Shown piece by piece: positions 54,501-61,089 of a stretch of DNA of 64,000 nt (positions within the stretch are counted from its first letter, which is position 1; the number at the start of each line of letters is the position of its first letter). The translations under genes and the position numbers were made by a program. A model generated the notes under the pieces. It saw only the letters and a program-made list of their open reading frames with translations. It was not told the DNA's origin and did no database searches. Source of the stretch: Siphonodentalium dalli (Eukaryota > Mollusca > Scaphopoda > Gadilida > Siphonodentaliidae). The stretch covers positions 63,967,094 to 64,031,093 of the forward strand of contig CP136065.1 of assembly GCA_032622095.1 (NCBI GenBank). Reading direction: 5' to 3'.

Positions 54501-57170
54501 GAAAAACATGGCCGCCAGTGGCCATCTTGGGATTTACTCTTTGTATTACTAAATCCTTTGGCGCACCATACAGACCACATCCCTCATCCGACAATCACTA
54601 AACTTCATATGGATCTTCGGAGTGACCTTTAGTTTACATTTCTTGTTCTTTAGTATTCCATTCATTGCTCAGCAAAAACAATTTGTAGTTGAGCTACAGT
54701 GTTATTGATACTTCCATTGATAGTGCACTGCCATTAGTGCCTTTTGTTACCAATTGAGCTGTATCACCTAATAAATTAGCAGATGATCATATTATAAATC
54801 TGATTCTCATGTCAGCCCCGTTACAAAATCAATTTGGGTTTTTGAATTAGATTTCCGATTTTGGGGTTAAGTTGGCCATTTTTGAAAAAAATGATAGCCA
54901 TTGACCAATTTGGCCTATAACAGATGACAGTGTGAACGCAGGCTGTGAACTTGGTCCAGTTGAAGCAGTGGAAGAACATGGGGTACAGTTAAAAGTTCAA
55001 ACAACGTTACCCCGCAGACCACACTCTTATATATAGAACAAATGGAATTCCTCAACATTGGATATGAGTGAATATGTGAGTGTATCATAGTTATCAGATG
55101 AGATGCGTTCTATTGGAGACACAAAACCCGTAAAGGCTACCACAGAACAAAAAATTGCAGCTTTAAAATGTCTTATACACAGAGTCGTTATTTCGTGGGA
55201 GACTCTGGATTCAGATTACATATTACATTCCGTATGACGTGGTTTGATAAACGAACAGACCAGAATCAGTAAACGAACAGTCTGTACTCGTTATTTTGTC
55301 GTAATCTGGATTCCGATTCTGATTCCGTAATCGGAATCAGAAATTCCGCAATCGGAATCAGAACATTTATAATGTAAACAAACAGAGATTTCACACCTCG
55401 GAGTTTAAGAATACAACAAAACATAAGAATCCATCCTTTGAGTACAAATTATTGAAGAATATAAACGATCCATATTAAAGAATTTTAAATGCGGAGACAA
55501 ATTTGTTTTATTGAATGTAAACGGGAAGAAATTTACTGAAATTAGCCAAATAATAATATTATTGATAGTAACGATTGGGGAGCACTTCGGTTGATGGCGA
55601 ACTTGAAGAAAATCATTGTCAATTTCATTGTCACTTTCATCATGATATTTTCATAATTCCATCCATAAAATGCCCCGCGAACGCATGTCGATTTCAAATA
55701 AGGCGGATAACGTCACCATTGACCGAATTCACGTGAACCTGCATGAATATGTCTTCTGCTTCGTTCGTGATTATATGTTCCTTCTTATTCAAGAAATAGT
55801 AGGATTGTATGATATATATGGACTATCAGATACACGGCGTATGTACTATCTAGTCTTATAACAATTTCATATTTAAAATGGGTTGTTTCCTTAAATGTAG
55901 TCGTTTTGCACAATAGTCTCTGCAGTGCCGAATCACAGACACTTTTTGGCCAACGTGCTGTGCAATAGTTGGAAAATAAAGCTTTGCCATGTAGCTAATG
56001 TTGTGGTCTTGTGATCGCACGTGAAAATGTCAGTCAATTTACACGTACAAGTTATAGGGACGTGGCTAGAGGGTTCCGATGGGGTACATCTTCATATTTC
56101 CAGTCAACTGCACCCACCCCTTGAACCAAACATCAAACTCACAGGTTCGCAGAATTCCATTTGCACCCCCTTGGAAATATCCAATCTGACACACCCTAAG
56201 GCTGGAAAATTACCAGCTATTACTGGTTGGGAAATCAAACAATGAGAACAATTCCAACCTATATGGTATCAAATTAATGTTCGGAGGGGGGAACACCCCA
56301 ACCAACCCCTATCGCAACGTCCCTGTACAACTGACAAGTTTCGTGTGTTCTCTATAACGTCATCGGAATTTGATTCAGGAGATCTGGAGCTGTTAGAAAT
56401 GCTTGCCCTCATTAATAAACACACTTTAACTTGGAAAAAAGATGAGATTAAGTCGGATTGGCAGCTAATTAGGTACCATGTATGAACACATAGAAGAAAT
56501 GCACGACTTTCACAATAAACATGAACATTATATATATAAGATACAAATTATACTTTTGTCAAATACATGAGCCATGTTTGACGTTGGGAGAACATTAAAC
56601 CTAGTTCCGGCGACCACGTGGATTTCACAATCTGACCTAGAATCTGTGTAATCTCGATTTAGCCCCGCCCCGTAATCGGTTTCGGATTCTGAATCCAGAT
56701 TCTCCCACGAAATTACGACTCTGTGTTTGTGTCAAAACTGTATAGCACAAAGTTTTAAAGCTGCTGCCAGATTTTTAATATGGTAACCTTTACGAGGTAT
56801 ATGTCTCAAATAGAACATATCTGATCTACTAAATATAATATACTCACATATATTCAACCATATTCAATGTTGTGAAAATTCCACCGACACATAATAATGT
56901 CATGTGTCATTTCTACACAATTTCTGTTTAAGATAAAACATAAAACATATTGTGTAGAATTTATACACATTTGTTCTAAGGGTGATATAGTCACGCGTCC
57001 GTGCGTGTGGGAATTTGTAATTTATTTCGATCTATAGTTTATAATGTCCTATTCGCAATTTTCCAGCGAGAAGAGTTTGGAAGACGTATTTCCCCGCCGT
57101 AGACGCCATTATATTCCTGGTTGATTCAACAGATACAGAGCGGATGCTGGAGGCCAGAGACGAGTTAGAT
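45477..57170 (+). CDS. Divergent SAR1-like GTPase, gene 2 (5' four coding exons)
   Basis: Exons 45477-45519, 46632-46748, 52544-52609 and 57067-57170 join to about 110 residues. The start ATG lies one base after an acceptor (CTATTGCAG), so an upstream non-coding exon is likely. Residues 1-14 ([14 protein letters not shown]) form the hydrophobic N-terminal helix typical of Sar1. Walker [10 protein letters not shown] is at about 26-34, PTLYP (switch I threonine T50) at 49-53, DIGGHYQARRVWK at 69-81 and an FLVDSTD strand after it. Numbering is constantly six less than mammalian Sar1 at the three key residues (S33, T50, H73), so the fold is intact. Differences from Sar1 are Ser for the Walker A Thr, Arg after YP, and an altered interswitch ([14 protein letters not shown]). 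The last two exons (NKID and C-terminus) were not found before 64000 and may lie beyond the window. It could be a specialised paralogue or a gene losing function. Confidence 0.85.
45543..45795. mobile_element. Fold-back element in first intron of gene 2
   Basis: Ends TAAGCGAGATCACCGAGTCA and TGACTCAGTGATCTCGCTTA (reading through GACTCAGTGATC) are inverse. Inner palindromes of CCATATATGG and GGAGTAGCATTCC surround GAATATTCATGA. It starts some 20 bases after the donor of coding exon 1. Confidence 0.7.
46632..46748 (+). CDS. SAR1-like gene 2 exon with Walker A
   Basis: A 117-nt exon between TACTTAACAG and GTAAGT. It encodes [19 protein letters not shown] and continues to QHPPTLYP, covering the P-loop and the switch I threonine. 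[10 protein letters not shown] is near-identical to Sar1. The exon joins in frame with both neighbours (phase 1 introns on each side). Confidence 0.93.
47616..47766. repeat. Fold-back inverted repeat
   Basis: The arms AAAGGTATCTCAAACTCGTT... and ...TAGAAACTCATATGAGATCCTTT are inverse, with a centre at CCTCGGTAAACCTCGG. The arms are about 70 bases and imperfect. It is inserted in the family 6 MITE. Confidence 0.6.
47764..48010. mobile_element. Chimeric TTAA-type MITE (family 2 ends, family 1 core)
   Basis: The left end TTAACCCTTTGAGTGCCAGG and following TATCAACCCATAT belong to family 2. The interior switches to the family 1 core (CCTGTGCCAATGCATTCTC and inverted ATATATGCGAG units), then an AT-rich stretch. 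The right end GGCACTCAAAGGG restores the family 2 terminus; the right TTAA has decayed. It shows the two families are related or recombine. Confidence 0.65.
48250..48579. repeat. Family 9 element, partial copy
   Basis: It contains CCAACTGTTGGAAGTTTCC, ACTGGTTGGAATATCAAAC and ends CCTCCGTCACGTCCCTT, matching the family's right end. The left end is unclear. Located in intron 2 of gene 2. Confidence 0.5.
48695..48835. repeat. Local repeat pair, member 1
   Basis: GACAGCATA(C)TATGCTGGGATTAATA, CATCCCCC and ATATATAATCGT recur in order at 49270-49365. Short and diverged; function unknown. Confidence 0.5.
49260..49375. repeat. Local repeat pair, member 2
   Basis: GACAGCATATGCTGGGATTAAT, CATCCCCCGTTCCC, ACATATATATAATCGTG match member 1 about 570 bases upstream. 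The minus-strand frame across it has no other coding support. Confidence 0.5.
49655..49997. mobile_element. Palindromic MITE family 4, copy 2
   Basis: The ends AAAGGAGTACAGTACACTAA and TTTAGTATAGAGTACCCCTTT are inverse. Inside are mirrored CGGCCATTTATGGGGCC and CAACAAATGAATGAATTTGA. It lies in intron 2 of gene 2. Confidence 0.75.
50590..50974. mobile_element. MITE family 5, copy 2
   Basis: Same internal blocks and order as 40814-41188, with ends AAAGATATATAATCCGAATT and ATCGGATTGTGTACCTTTAA. It lies in intron 2 of gene 2. Confidence 0.75.
51423..51600 (+). mobile_element. tRNA-derived SINE candidate
   Basis: GATATCTCAGTTGGTTACCG resembles a polymerase III A box in a tRNA D-arm, and GGTTGTTCGAATCCGAC, 50-60 bases later, resembles the B box. 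A 5' stem does not pair well, so this is not a functional tRNA. The body continues through TTTTTGTCGCCATCTGC. The end is approximate. Confidence 0.5.
52066..52321. repeat. Fold-back inverted repeat
   Basis: TTTCTCATTGCATATTTTAG and TTGATAGCCATTT are mirrored by AAATGGCTACC and ACTAAAATATGCAATGAAAC about 150 bases later. It lies 220 bases before gene 2 exon 3. Confidence 0.6.
52544..52609 (+). CDS. SAR1-like gene 2 exon: interswitch and DIGGH
   Basis: A 66-nt exon between TTCCATGCAG and GTATAT. It encodes [21 protein letters not shown] after a split codon that gives arginine. The same length and phase as the gene 1 exon at 6302-6367. DIGGHYQ retains the catalytic histidine. The interswitch differs strongly from gene 1 (FTTFDLGGH), indicating relaxed or altered constraint. 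Confidence 0.9.
52619..52790. repeat. Interspersed repeat beside gene 2 exon 3
   Basis: TTAAAGACGTCCTGTCCGATTC, TCATGAGACCC, GTTTTGAATGGCCGTATTTC and AAGAGGAAGTTTTATTACG align with 63607-63765. It starts within 10 bases of the exon 3 donor. Confidence 0.55.
52838..52894 (+). pseudogene. Decayed copy of gene 2 exon 4
   Basis: The stretch aligns with the middle of exon 57067-57170: TCCTG..TTCAACA followed by ACAGAG.G.ATGCTGGA.GCCAGAG. It has scattered substitutions and a small insertion (ATAT) before ACAGAG. It sits in intron 3, about 230 bases after exon 3, and no donor or full frame survives. This looks like an old partial exon duplication. Confidence 0.6.
53201..53625. mobile_element. MITE family 5, fold-back copy
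   Basis: Left end AAAGGTACTCAGTCCGATCA, right end CTTAGTCGGATTGAGTACCTTT. Unlike the other copies, both halves carry the same arm (ATTACTATTTCTTTGGCTTC and its inverse), giving a long palindrome. It lies in intron 3 of gene 2. Confidence 0.75.
53667..53919. mobile_element. Palindromic MITE family 1, complete copy
   Basis: TTAA flanks at 53667-53670 and 53916-53919, with ends CCCTTCCATGACTGG and CCATTAAGGGG. Core inverted units of TGCATT.(A/T)CTTATATATGCGAG lie on both sides of a CTTGACCTTG spacer. It ends with GCTGCACCAGCGCAGC, as in the array units. Confidence 0.75.
53990..54645. repeat. Diverged tandem modules (CTAGATGGGAG repeat)
   Basis: The phrases CTTCGG(G/A)GTGACC, CTAGATGGGAGCC, TTTTGACCGAAATTTGTT and GCCATCTTGG recur four times with spacings of roughly 160, 137 and 111 bp (anchor near 54058, 54218, 54355, 54466). 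The modules are diverged and partly deleted. No coding frame spans them. It lies in intron 3 of gene 2. Confidence 0.65.
54710..54905. repeat. Interspersed repeat, inverse match to 6404-6600
   Basis: Reads TGCCTTTTGTTACCAATTG, CACCTAATAAATTAGCAGATG, ATTCTCATGTCAG, TTTGAATTAGATTTCCGATTTT, the reverse complement of the gene 1 intron repeat. Located in intron 3 of gene 2. Confidence 0.65.
55034..56978. mobile_element. 1.9 kb element with long diverged inverted repeats
   Basis: Left arm 55034-55215 (TAGAACAAATG, CAACATTGGATATG, GAGACACAAAACCCG, AGAGTCGTTATTTCGTGGGA) and right arm about 56676-56978 (inverse of the same words, ending CATTTGTTCTA). The right arm has a private insertion near 56890-56960. 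No transposase frame is visible, though a 63-codon frame lies at 55670-55861. A family 9 element is nested at 56056-56326. No target duplication seen. Confidence 0.65.
56056..56326. mobile_element. Family 9 element (GGGACGTGGCTAG ends)
   Basis: Left end AGGGACGTGGCTAGAGGG, right end AACGTCCCTG. Internal phrases TCCAATCTGACAC, GGCTGGAAA, TTACTGGTTGGGAAATCAAA recur in copies at about 40496-40715 and 48250-48579. Non-coding. Confidence 0.6.
57067..57170 (+). CDS. SAR1-like gene 2 exon: ARRVWK to DELD
   Basis: A 104-nt exon between ATTTTCCAG and GTAAGT. The split codon gives alanine, then [19 protein letters not shown] and on to ARDELD. Length and phase are identical to gene 1 exon 7072-7175. 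Two broken copies of this exon lie nearby at 52838-52894 and 57178-57592. Confidence 0.94.
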
Positions 57171-57177
57171 GTAAGTA

Positions 57178-57592
57178 GCCATTATATTTCTGGTTGATTC
57201 AGGGGGGGGGGGGGATTTTTCCGGGCACGTACGCCGGGGTGGGTGGGTGATCGATGGGAGCGACAAACAATTTTTTCCGCAACTCAATTTTTTTTGGGAC
57301 TGTTTTTACAATGAGTTTGGCTTAAAACACCTTAGAATAACAGGGGATTGTCCGGGCACGTTTGCCGGGGTGGGTGGGTGGTCGATGGGACAAAAAAAAA
57401 TTCCGCAACTCACAGGGTGGGTGTCCAAAAATGGTCGGAAAAAACTGCGGAAAACAATTTTGGACGCGGGGGTGGGTCCCATCAAAGGTCGAAAGGAAAA
57501 AATCAGCATACGCGCCTGAACATTTTTTCCGACCCCCCCCTGGTTGATTCATCAGATACAAAGCGGATGCTAGAGACGAATTATATGTAAGA
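57178..57592 (+). pseudogene. Broken second copy of gene 2 exon 4
   Basis: Bases 57178-57201 repeat exon 4 positions 57105-57128 with one change. The copy is interrupted by a 339-bp insert and resumes at 57552-57592 with CAGATACAAAGCGGATGC, a short internal deletion, and a retained GTAAGA donor-like end. It begins immediately after the real exon's donor, so it is a tandem partial exon duplication later hit by an insertion. The frame is destroyed. Confidence 0.8.
57202..57540. mobile_element. G-run/C-run bounded insertion with 11-12 bp target duplication
   Basis: The insert starts with 13 G and ends with 8 C and is flanked by direct copies of TGGTTGATTCA (57191-57201 and 57541-57551). That duplication identifies it as an insertion into the duplicated exon. 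Inside are two diverged copies of a GC-rich module (about 57221-57287 and 57350-57416) containing CCGGGGTGGGTGGGTG. Frames across it stay open for 60-90 codons on both strands because stops are rare in this GC-rich sequence; I recognise no protein. Class unknown. Confidence 0.65.
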
Positions 57593-57642
57593 ACACTCAA
57601 TATTCAGGTTTATGACATTTGAAACTGTCATGCACAGCGGGC

Positions 57643-58015
57643 TAGCATCACTAAATTCACCCATTGGGGGATCTCATTCTGATTAAGCCTGATCTGCTAT
57701 GGGAGACCTAGACTCAGATTTAAGTTACCATTTGGTGAATATTGTGATGTACACCCATTGGGAACCTCGATTATACAATGTTTCGTCTGCCAATTTGGGG
57801 ATATAGAGAAACTAAACTAAAAAAAAAGAAAAAGAAACTTTCTAAAGAAACTGAAAAATATGTTTAGTTTGATAATATAGATACTTTCCAGAGAGAAGAT
57901 GAAGCCTAAGCAGAATGAGGTCCACAGATGGCGACTTTAGTGATGCTAGCACATTGTGCGTGATAGCGTCACTAAATTCACCCTCTGTGGACCCTATTCT
58001 GCAAATATCCGGCAC
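57643..58015. mobile_element. MITE family 7, copy
   Basis: GCTAGCATCACTAAATTCACC opens the copy. AAGCAGAATGAGGTCCACAG and GATAGCGTCACTAAATTCACC close it, as in 16796-17130. An A-rich tract with AAAG units expands the middle. Confidence 0.6.
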
Positions 58016-58353
58016 CATATACTCATGCCTGTTTATTGCCCTTGCACTGGGGTGCGAACACTAAATATTCATGTTTATGACACGAGTAACAGTCACGCTG
58101 TACTCTTTTATAGATGATGGGCACAGATTAGGGACCATGATTTAGCTTTATTGCCCTTTTCGAAATGTCCTGGGGTGATTTTGAAGCGTTATGGTGGCTT
58201 CTCTGTCACACAAAGATAAACAATCACACTCAAGGCTTGAAAATAACTTGTATGTCCGGAACTGCCTAAGTGAATTTCGAGATAAAATGTGCGATTATAA
58301 GGCCTAGTAGCATATTTATTAAAAAATTCATATATGACATGGCGTCTAATCTT

Positions 58354-58816
58354 AAAGGTACTCAATCCGATCAGACGGTCCACATACCATCAAGATACAA
58401 CAACAACAATTTCTTCAAAATACGCGTTAGTTATCAGAATCGATTTATTGAAACAAAATAATGCTAACCACTGTCAACTTTGGTATAACATTTCCCAAAA
58501 CTTGTTATTCATCAACATTTTGTTCAACAAAATATGGCCGTATTATCACTAAAGTATCACGAAATTTGACCGTATTACCACTTGATTTTAGTGTTATCCA
58601 TCTTCATCCGCAATTTTGTCCGATACCCTCCGTTTGACCACATGTTTCTGGGCCACATATTATTACACATCTCGAGAAATAACAAACTTCAAAAATAGAT
58701 ATCTGATCACTCTGAGCTTCGATGGGTCGGTTCCTCTACTCGAAACAAATATTGTTTACCCTCGAAGCCAAAGAAATAGTAATTTAGGAGCGTCTGATCG
58801 GATTGAGTATCTATAA
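58354..58816. mobile_element. MITE family 5, inverted copy
   Basis: Starts AAAGGTACTCAATCCGATCA and ends CGGATTGAGTATCTATAAAG. The block order (ATCAAGATACAACAACAAC first, GAAGCCAAAGAAATAGTAAT last) is the reverse complement of copies at 40814 and 50590. Confidence 0.75.
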
Positions 58817-58957
58817 AGTCACAATTCAAATCTTCAAGTGTTCTTCTCCATTGTGGTACTTCTCCATTAAAGGTACATAAGACACTTGCAGAGGGTATAA
58901 ATGTGAAACAACATCAACGTTTTTGCAACGATCGTCACTAAGAAGAACATGGAAATA

Positions 58958-59742
58958 TAGCTAGAATTTGTTCTAATTTTCCTTATTGATAACTGTCCAG
59001 TGACGAGATGTCACATGTTAAAACCTCTGTTATGTAAACATTACTATTACAGTGCCAGCCAACTAATTAACAAACAGTTTAGCAAATCCTTATAAAATCA
59101 TCAAGGTCTACATTACAGAAGGTCCGAGCACTTAAAAATACTCCAGAAAATACAGATTTTCGATTGTACCATATTATTTGCAAATAAAGGCCCACTTAAT
59201 TTTAGAGTCACCGATTATTATTTTTATAGTGCCTTGATATACGGTGTTAATAACAATCTATGCCATAAAATATTATTCAAATACTATAATTCATCACCAT
59301 TTAAAACGTATGTGTCTCAGAAGATGTCCATGGCGAAATAGAAAACAGCAGAAATCATAGTAAGATTCCCCTCGTTATGGCTCCCAGAATGCAGTAGAAT
59401 TCAAACTAAAAATGTATTTTCAATGGAAGGGGAATAACTCTCTCTTTAAGATTTAGAGCTATTTACCCTCCATTGAAAATAATACAATTTGCACTAAAAT
59501 CCAGATGAATCTTAAGCACGGAACACGTCGGTTACTCAACAACAACAACATGTTCACATTTTATTACACCGGATAAGTTGATAATACACTGTTTTGGAGG
59601 GTTCGAAAATTAAGTGGGCCTTTCAGTTTATTTGTTGATAAGATTACATTCACTGTAATGTTTGTGTAACAACCATTTCAACACGCGAAATCTCGTCACT
59701 GGAGAGTTATCAATAATAAAAATAAGAACAAAGTCTAGCTAC
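58958..59742. mobile_element. Inverted-repeat element carrying a nested MITE
   Basis: The left arm 58958-59045 (TAGCTAGAATTTGTTC, AACTGTCCAGTGACGAGATG, GTAAACATTAC) is the diverged inverse of the right arm 59655-59742 (GTAATGTTTGTG, TCTCGTCACTGGAGAGTT, TCTAGCTA). The family 6 MITE lies between them. Termini and target duplication are not resolved. Confidence 0.6.
59186..59623. mobile_element. MITE family 6, complete copy
   Basis: Terminal inverted repeats AAAGGCCCACTTAATTTTAG and TCGAAAATTAAGTGGGCCTTT. It has the same interior as the copy at 47038 (CCGATTATT, GTGCCTTGATATACGG, AACACGTCGGT). It is itself nested between the arms of a larger inverted repeat. Confidence 0.75.
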
Positions 59743-59754
59743 AGTAATGACTTT

Positions 59755-60340
59755 TGATTTACTTGTGATGGCTAAAACAATATAAAAGCAATTGCTTGAT
59801 GGACACTGGAATCTGATTCAGACTTTCAGTGTTGTTTCAACATTGGATTTTTTATTTTTTTTATTTTTTTAGTGCCTGACAGTCACACATTCCTGTTAAG
59901 GAATAAAAGCATATTATCAAAAATAATGAATGGTTGGTTAGACCAGATGAAAAAAAAAAAAATTCTCTCAGGGAAAGCCTCGTCTCGAAAACACCTGCTC
60001 CTCAATCATGTACAGTAATGCTCTAAATAATATTCAAAATATGGCTTAGAGTTTTCTTCAAAATATTTAGAGTATTTATAAATCGGTTACTAGTACATCT
60101 AAGAGCATGTGTACAGTAATGCTCTAAATAATCGACTCCTTAACCACAGCAGATTTATGGTTAATTTTTCAGGATTTAGTCGGAAGTATGGCTTGTTGAC
60201 ATTCATCGGAAAGCTCTCACTGAGAGCTTTCCGATGAATGGCAACAAGCCATATTTCCAACTAAATCCTGAAAAATTACCCATAAATTTGCTGTGGTTAA
60301 GGAGTGGATTATTTAGGACATTACTCTAGATGTCCATATT
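59755..60340. repeat. Mosaic copy of the gene 1 3' flank
   Basis: 59755-60031 matches 14789-15097. 60032-60113 matches 12635-12748 with an internal gap (TATTTAGAGTATTTATAAATCGG and beyond). MITE family 3 follows. The order is swapped relative to the source and the switch occurs inside the first bases of a family 3 MITE. Confidence 0.75.
60114..60326. mobile_element. Palindromic MITE family 3, copy 4
   Basis: Left end TACAGTAATGCTCTAAATAA, right end ATTTAGGACATTACTCTA with a decayed terminus. Arms meet at GCTCTCACTGAGAGC. It lies inside a segment copied from the 3' flank of gene 1. Confidence 0.8.
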
Positions 60341-60704
60341 CTTCTTAGTGCTGATGGTTTTACAAACCTGTTTGGGTTTTCAAATTTACCCACTGCGAGT
60401 GTCTGGTGTCCTTTAAGGTGGTACATAATGTTCAGGCACCAAATTAGTAAGATAAATGAGTCAAGTATACTTATACATACAGACTTTCCGCGTATCAGAG
60501 AGACACGAGCCACAAATTCACCGAAATCCCTGTCCCAAACTTGATACTCGGTCTCAACGACATTTGACGGCATGCTTATACTTGGTATCCGGTCTGAAAA
60601 TTCAGCATTTGGTGACTTTACTACACTATTTATAGACATACTTGTGTTTCACTTCTCGCATGAGCAAAAAGACTCATGTATGACACCAAGATATGTTTGC
60701 ACTG

Positions 60705-61088
60705 AGATATCCCGAGAGGCCTATGTTTGCACTGAGAGGCACATGTTGGCACTGAGAGGCCCATATTTTCACCGAGAGGCCCACGTTTTCAATGAGAGGC
60801 CCATGTTTTCAATGAGAGGCCCATGTATGTACTGATATAGGCCCATGTTTTCACTGAGAGGCCCACGTTTTAAATGAGAGGTCCATGTTGCACTAGAACC
60901 CTATGTTCGCACGCTGAGATTCCCATGTTTTCACCGAGAAGCCCATGCATGTACTGCGAGACCTGTGTTTATACTGAGAAGCTCATGTTTACATTGAGAG
61001 GCCCATGCATGTACTGAGAGACCTGTGTTTATATTGAGAGGCACATATATACCCTGAGAGTCCTGTGTTTATACTAAGATGAACATGT
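60705..61088. repeat. 21-bp minisatellite (GAGAGGCCCATGTTT...)
   Basis: About eighteen diverged copies of a roughly 21-base unit with consensus near CACTGAGAGGCCCATGTTTT. Alternative units carry CATGCATGTACTG or CCTGTGTTTATACTG. Because 21 is divisible by 3 a frame stays open for part of the array, but it breaks repeatedly. Confidence 0.85.
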
Positions 61089-61089
61089 T

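Noticed and set aside
57247-57600. Several overlapping 60-92 codon frames on both strands
   Set aside because: All arise from the GC-rich insertion at 57202-57540 where stop codons are rare. Frames on both strands at once argue against any being real.
60313-60639. 108-codon minus-strand open frame
   Set aside because: No family resemblance. It begins in single-copy-looking sequence and ends at a MITE terminus; probably chance.
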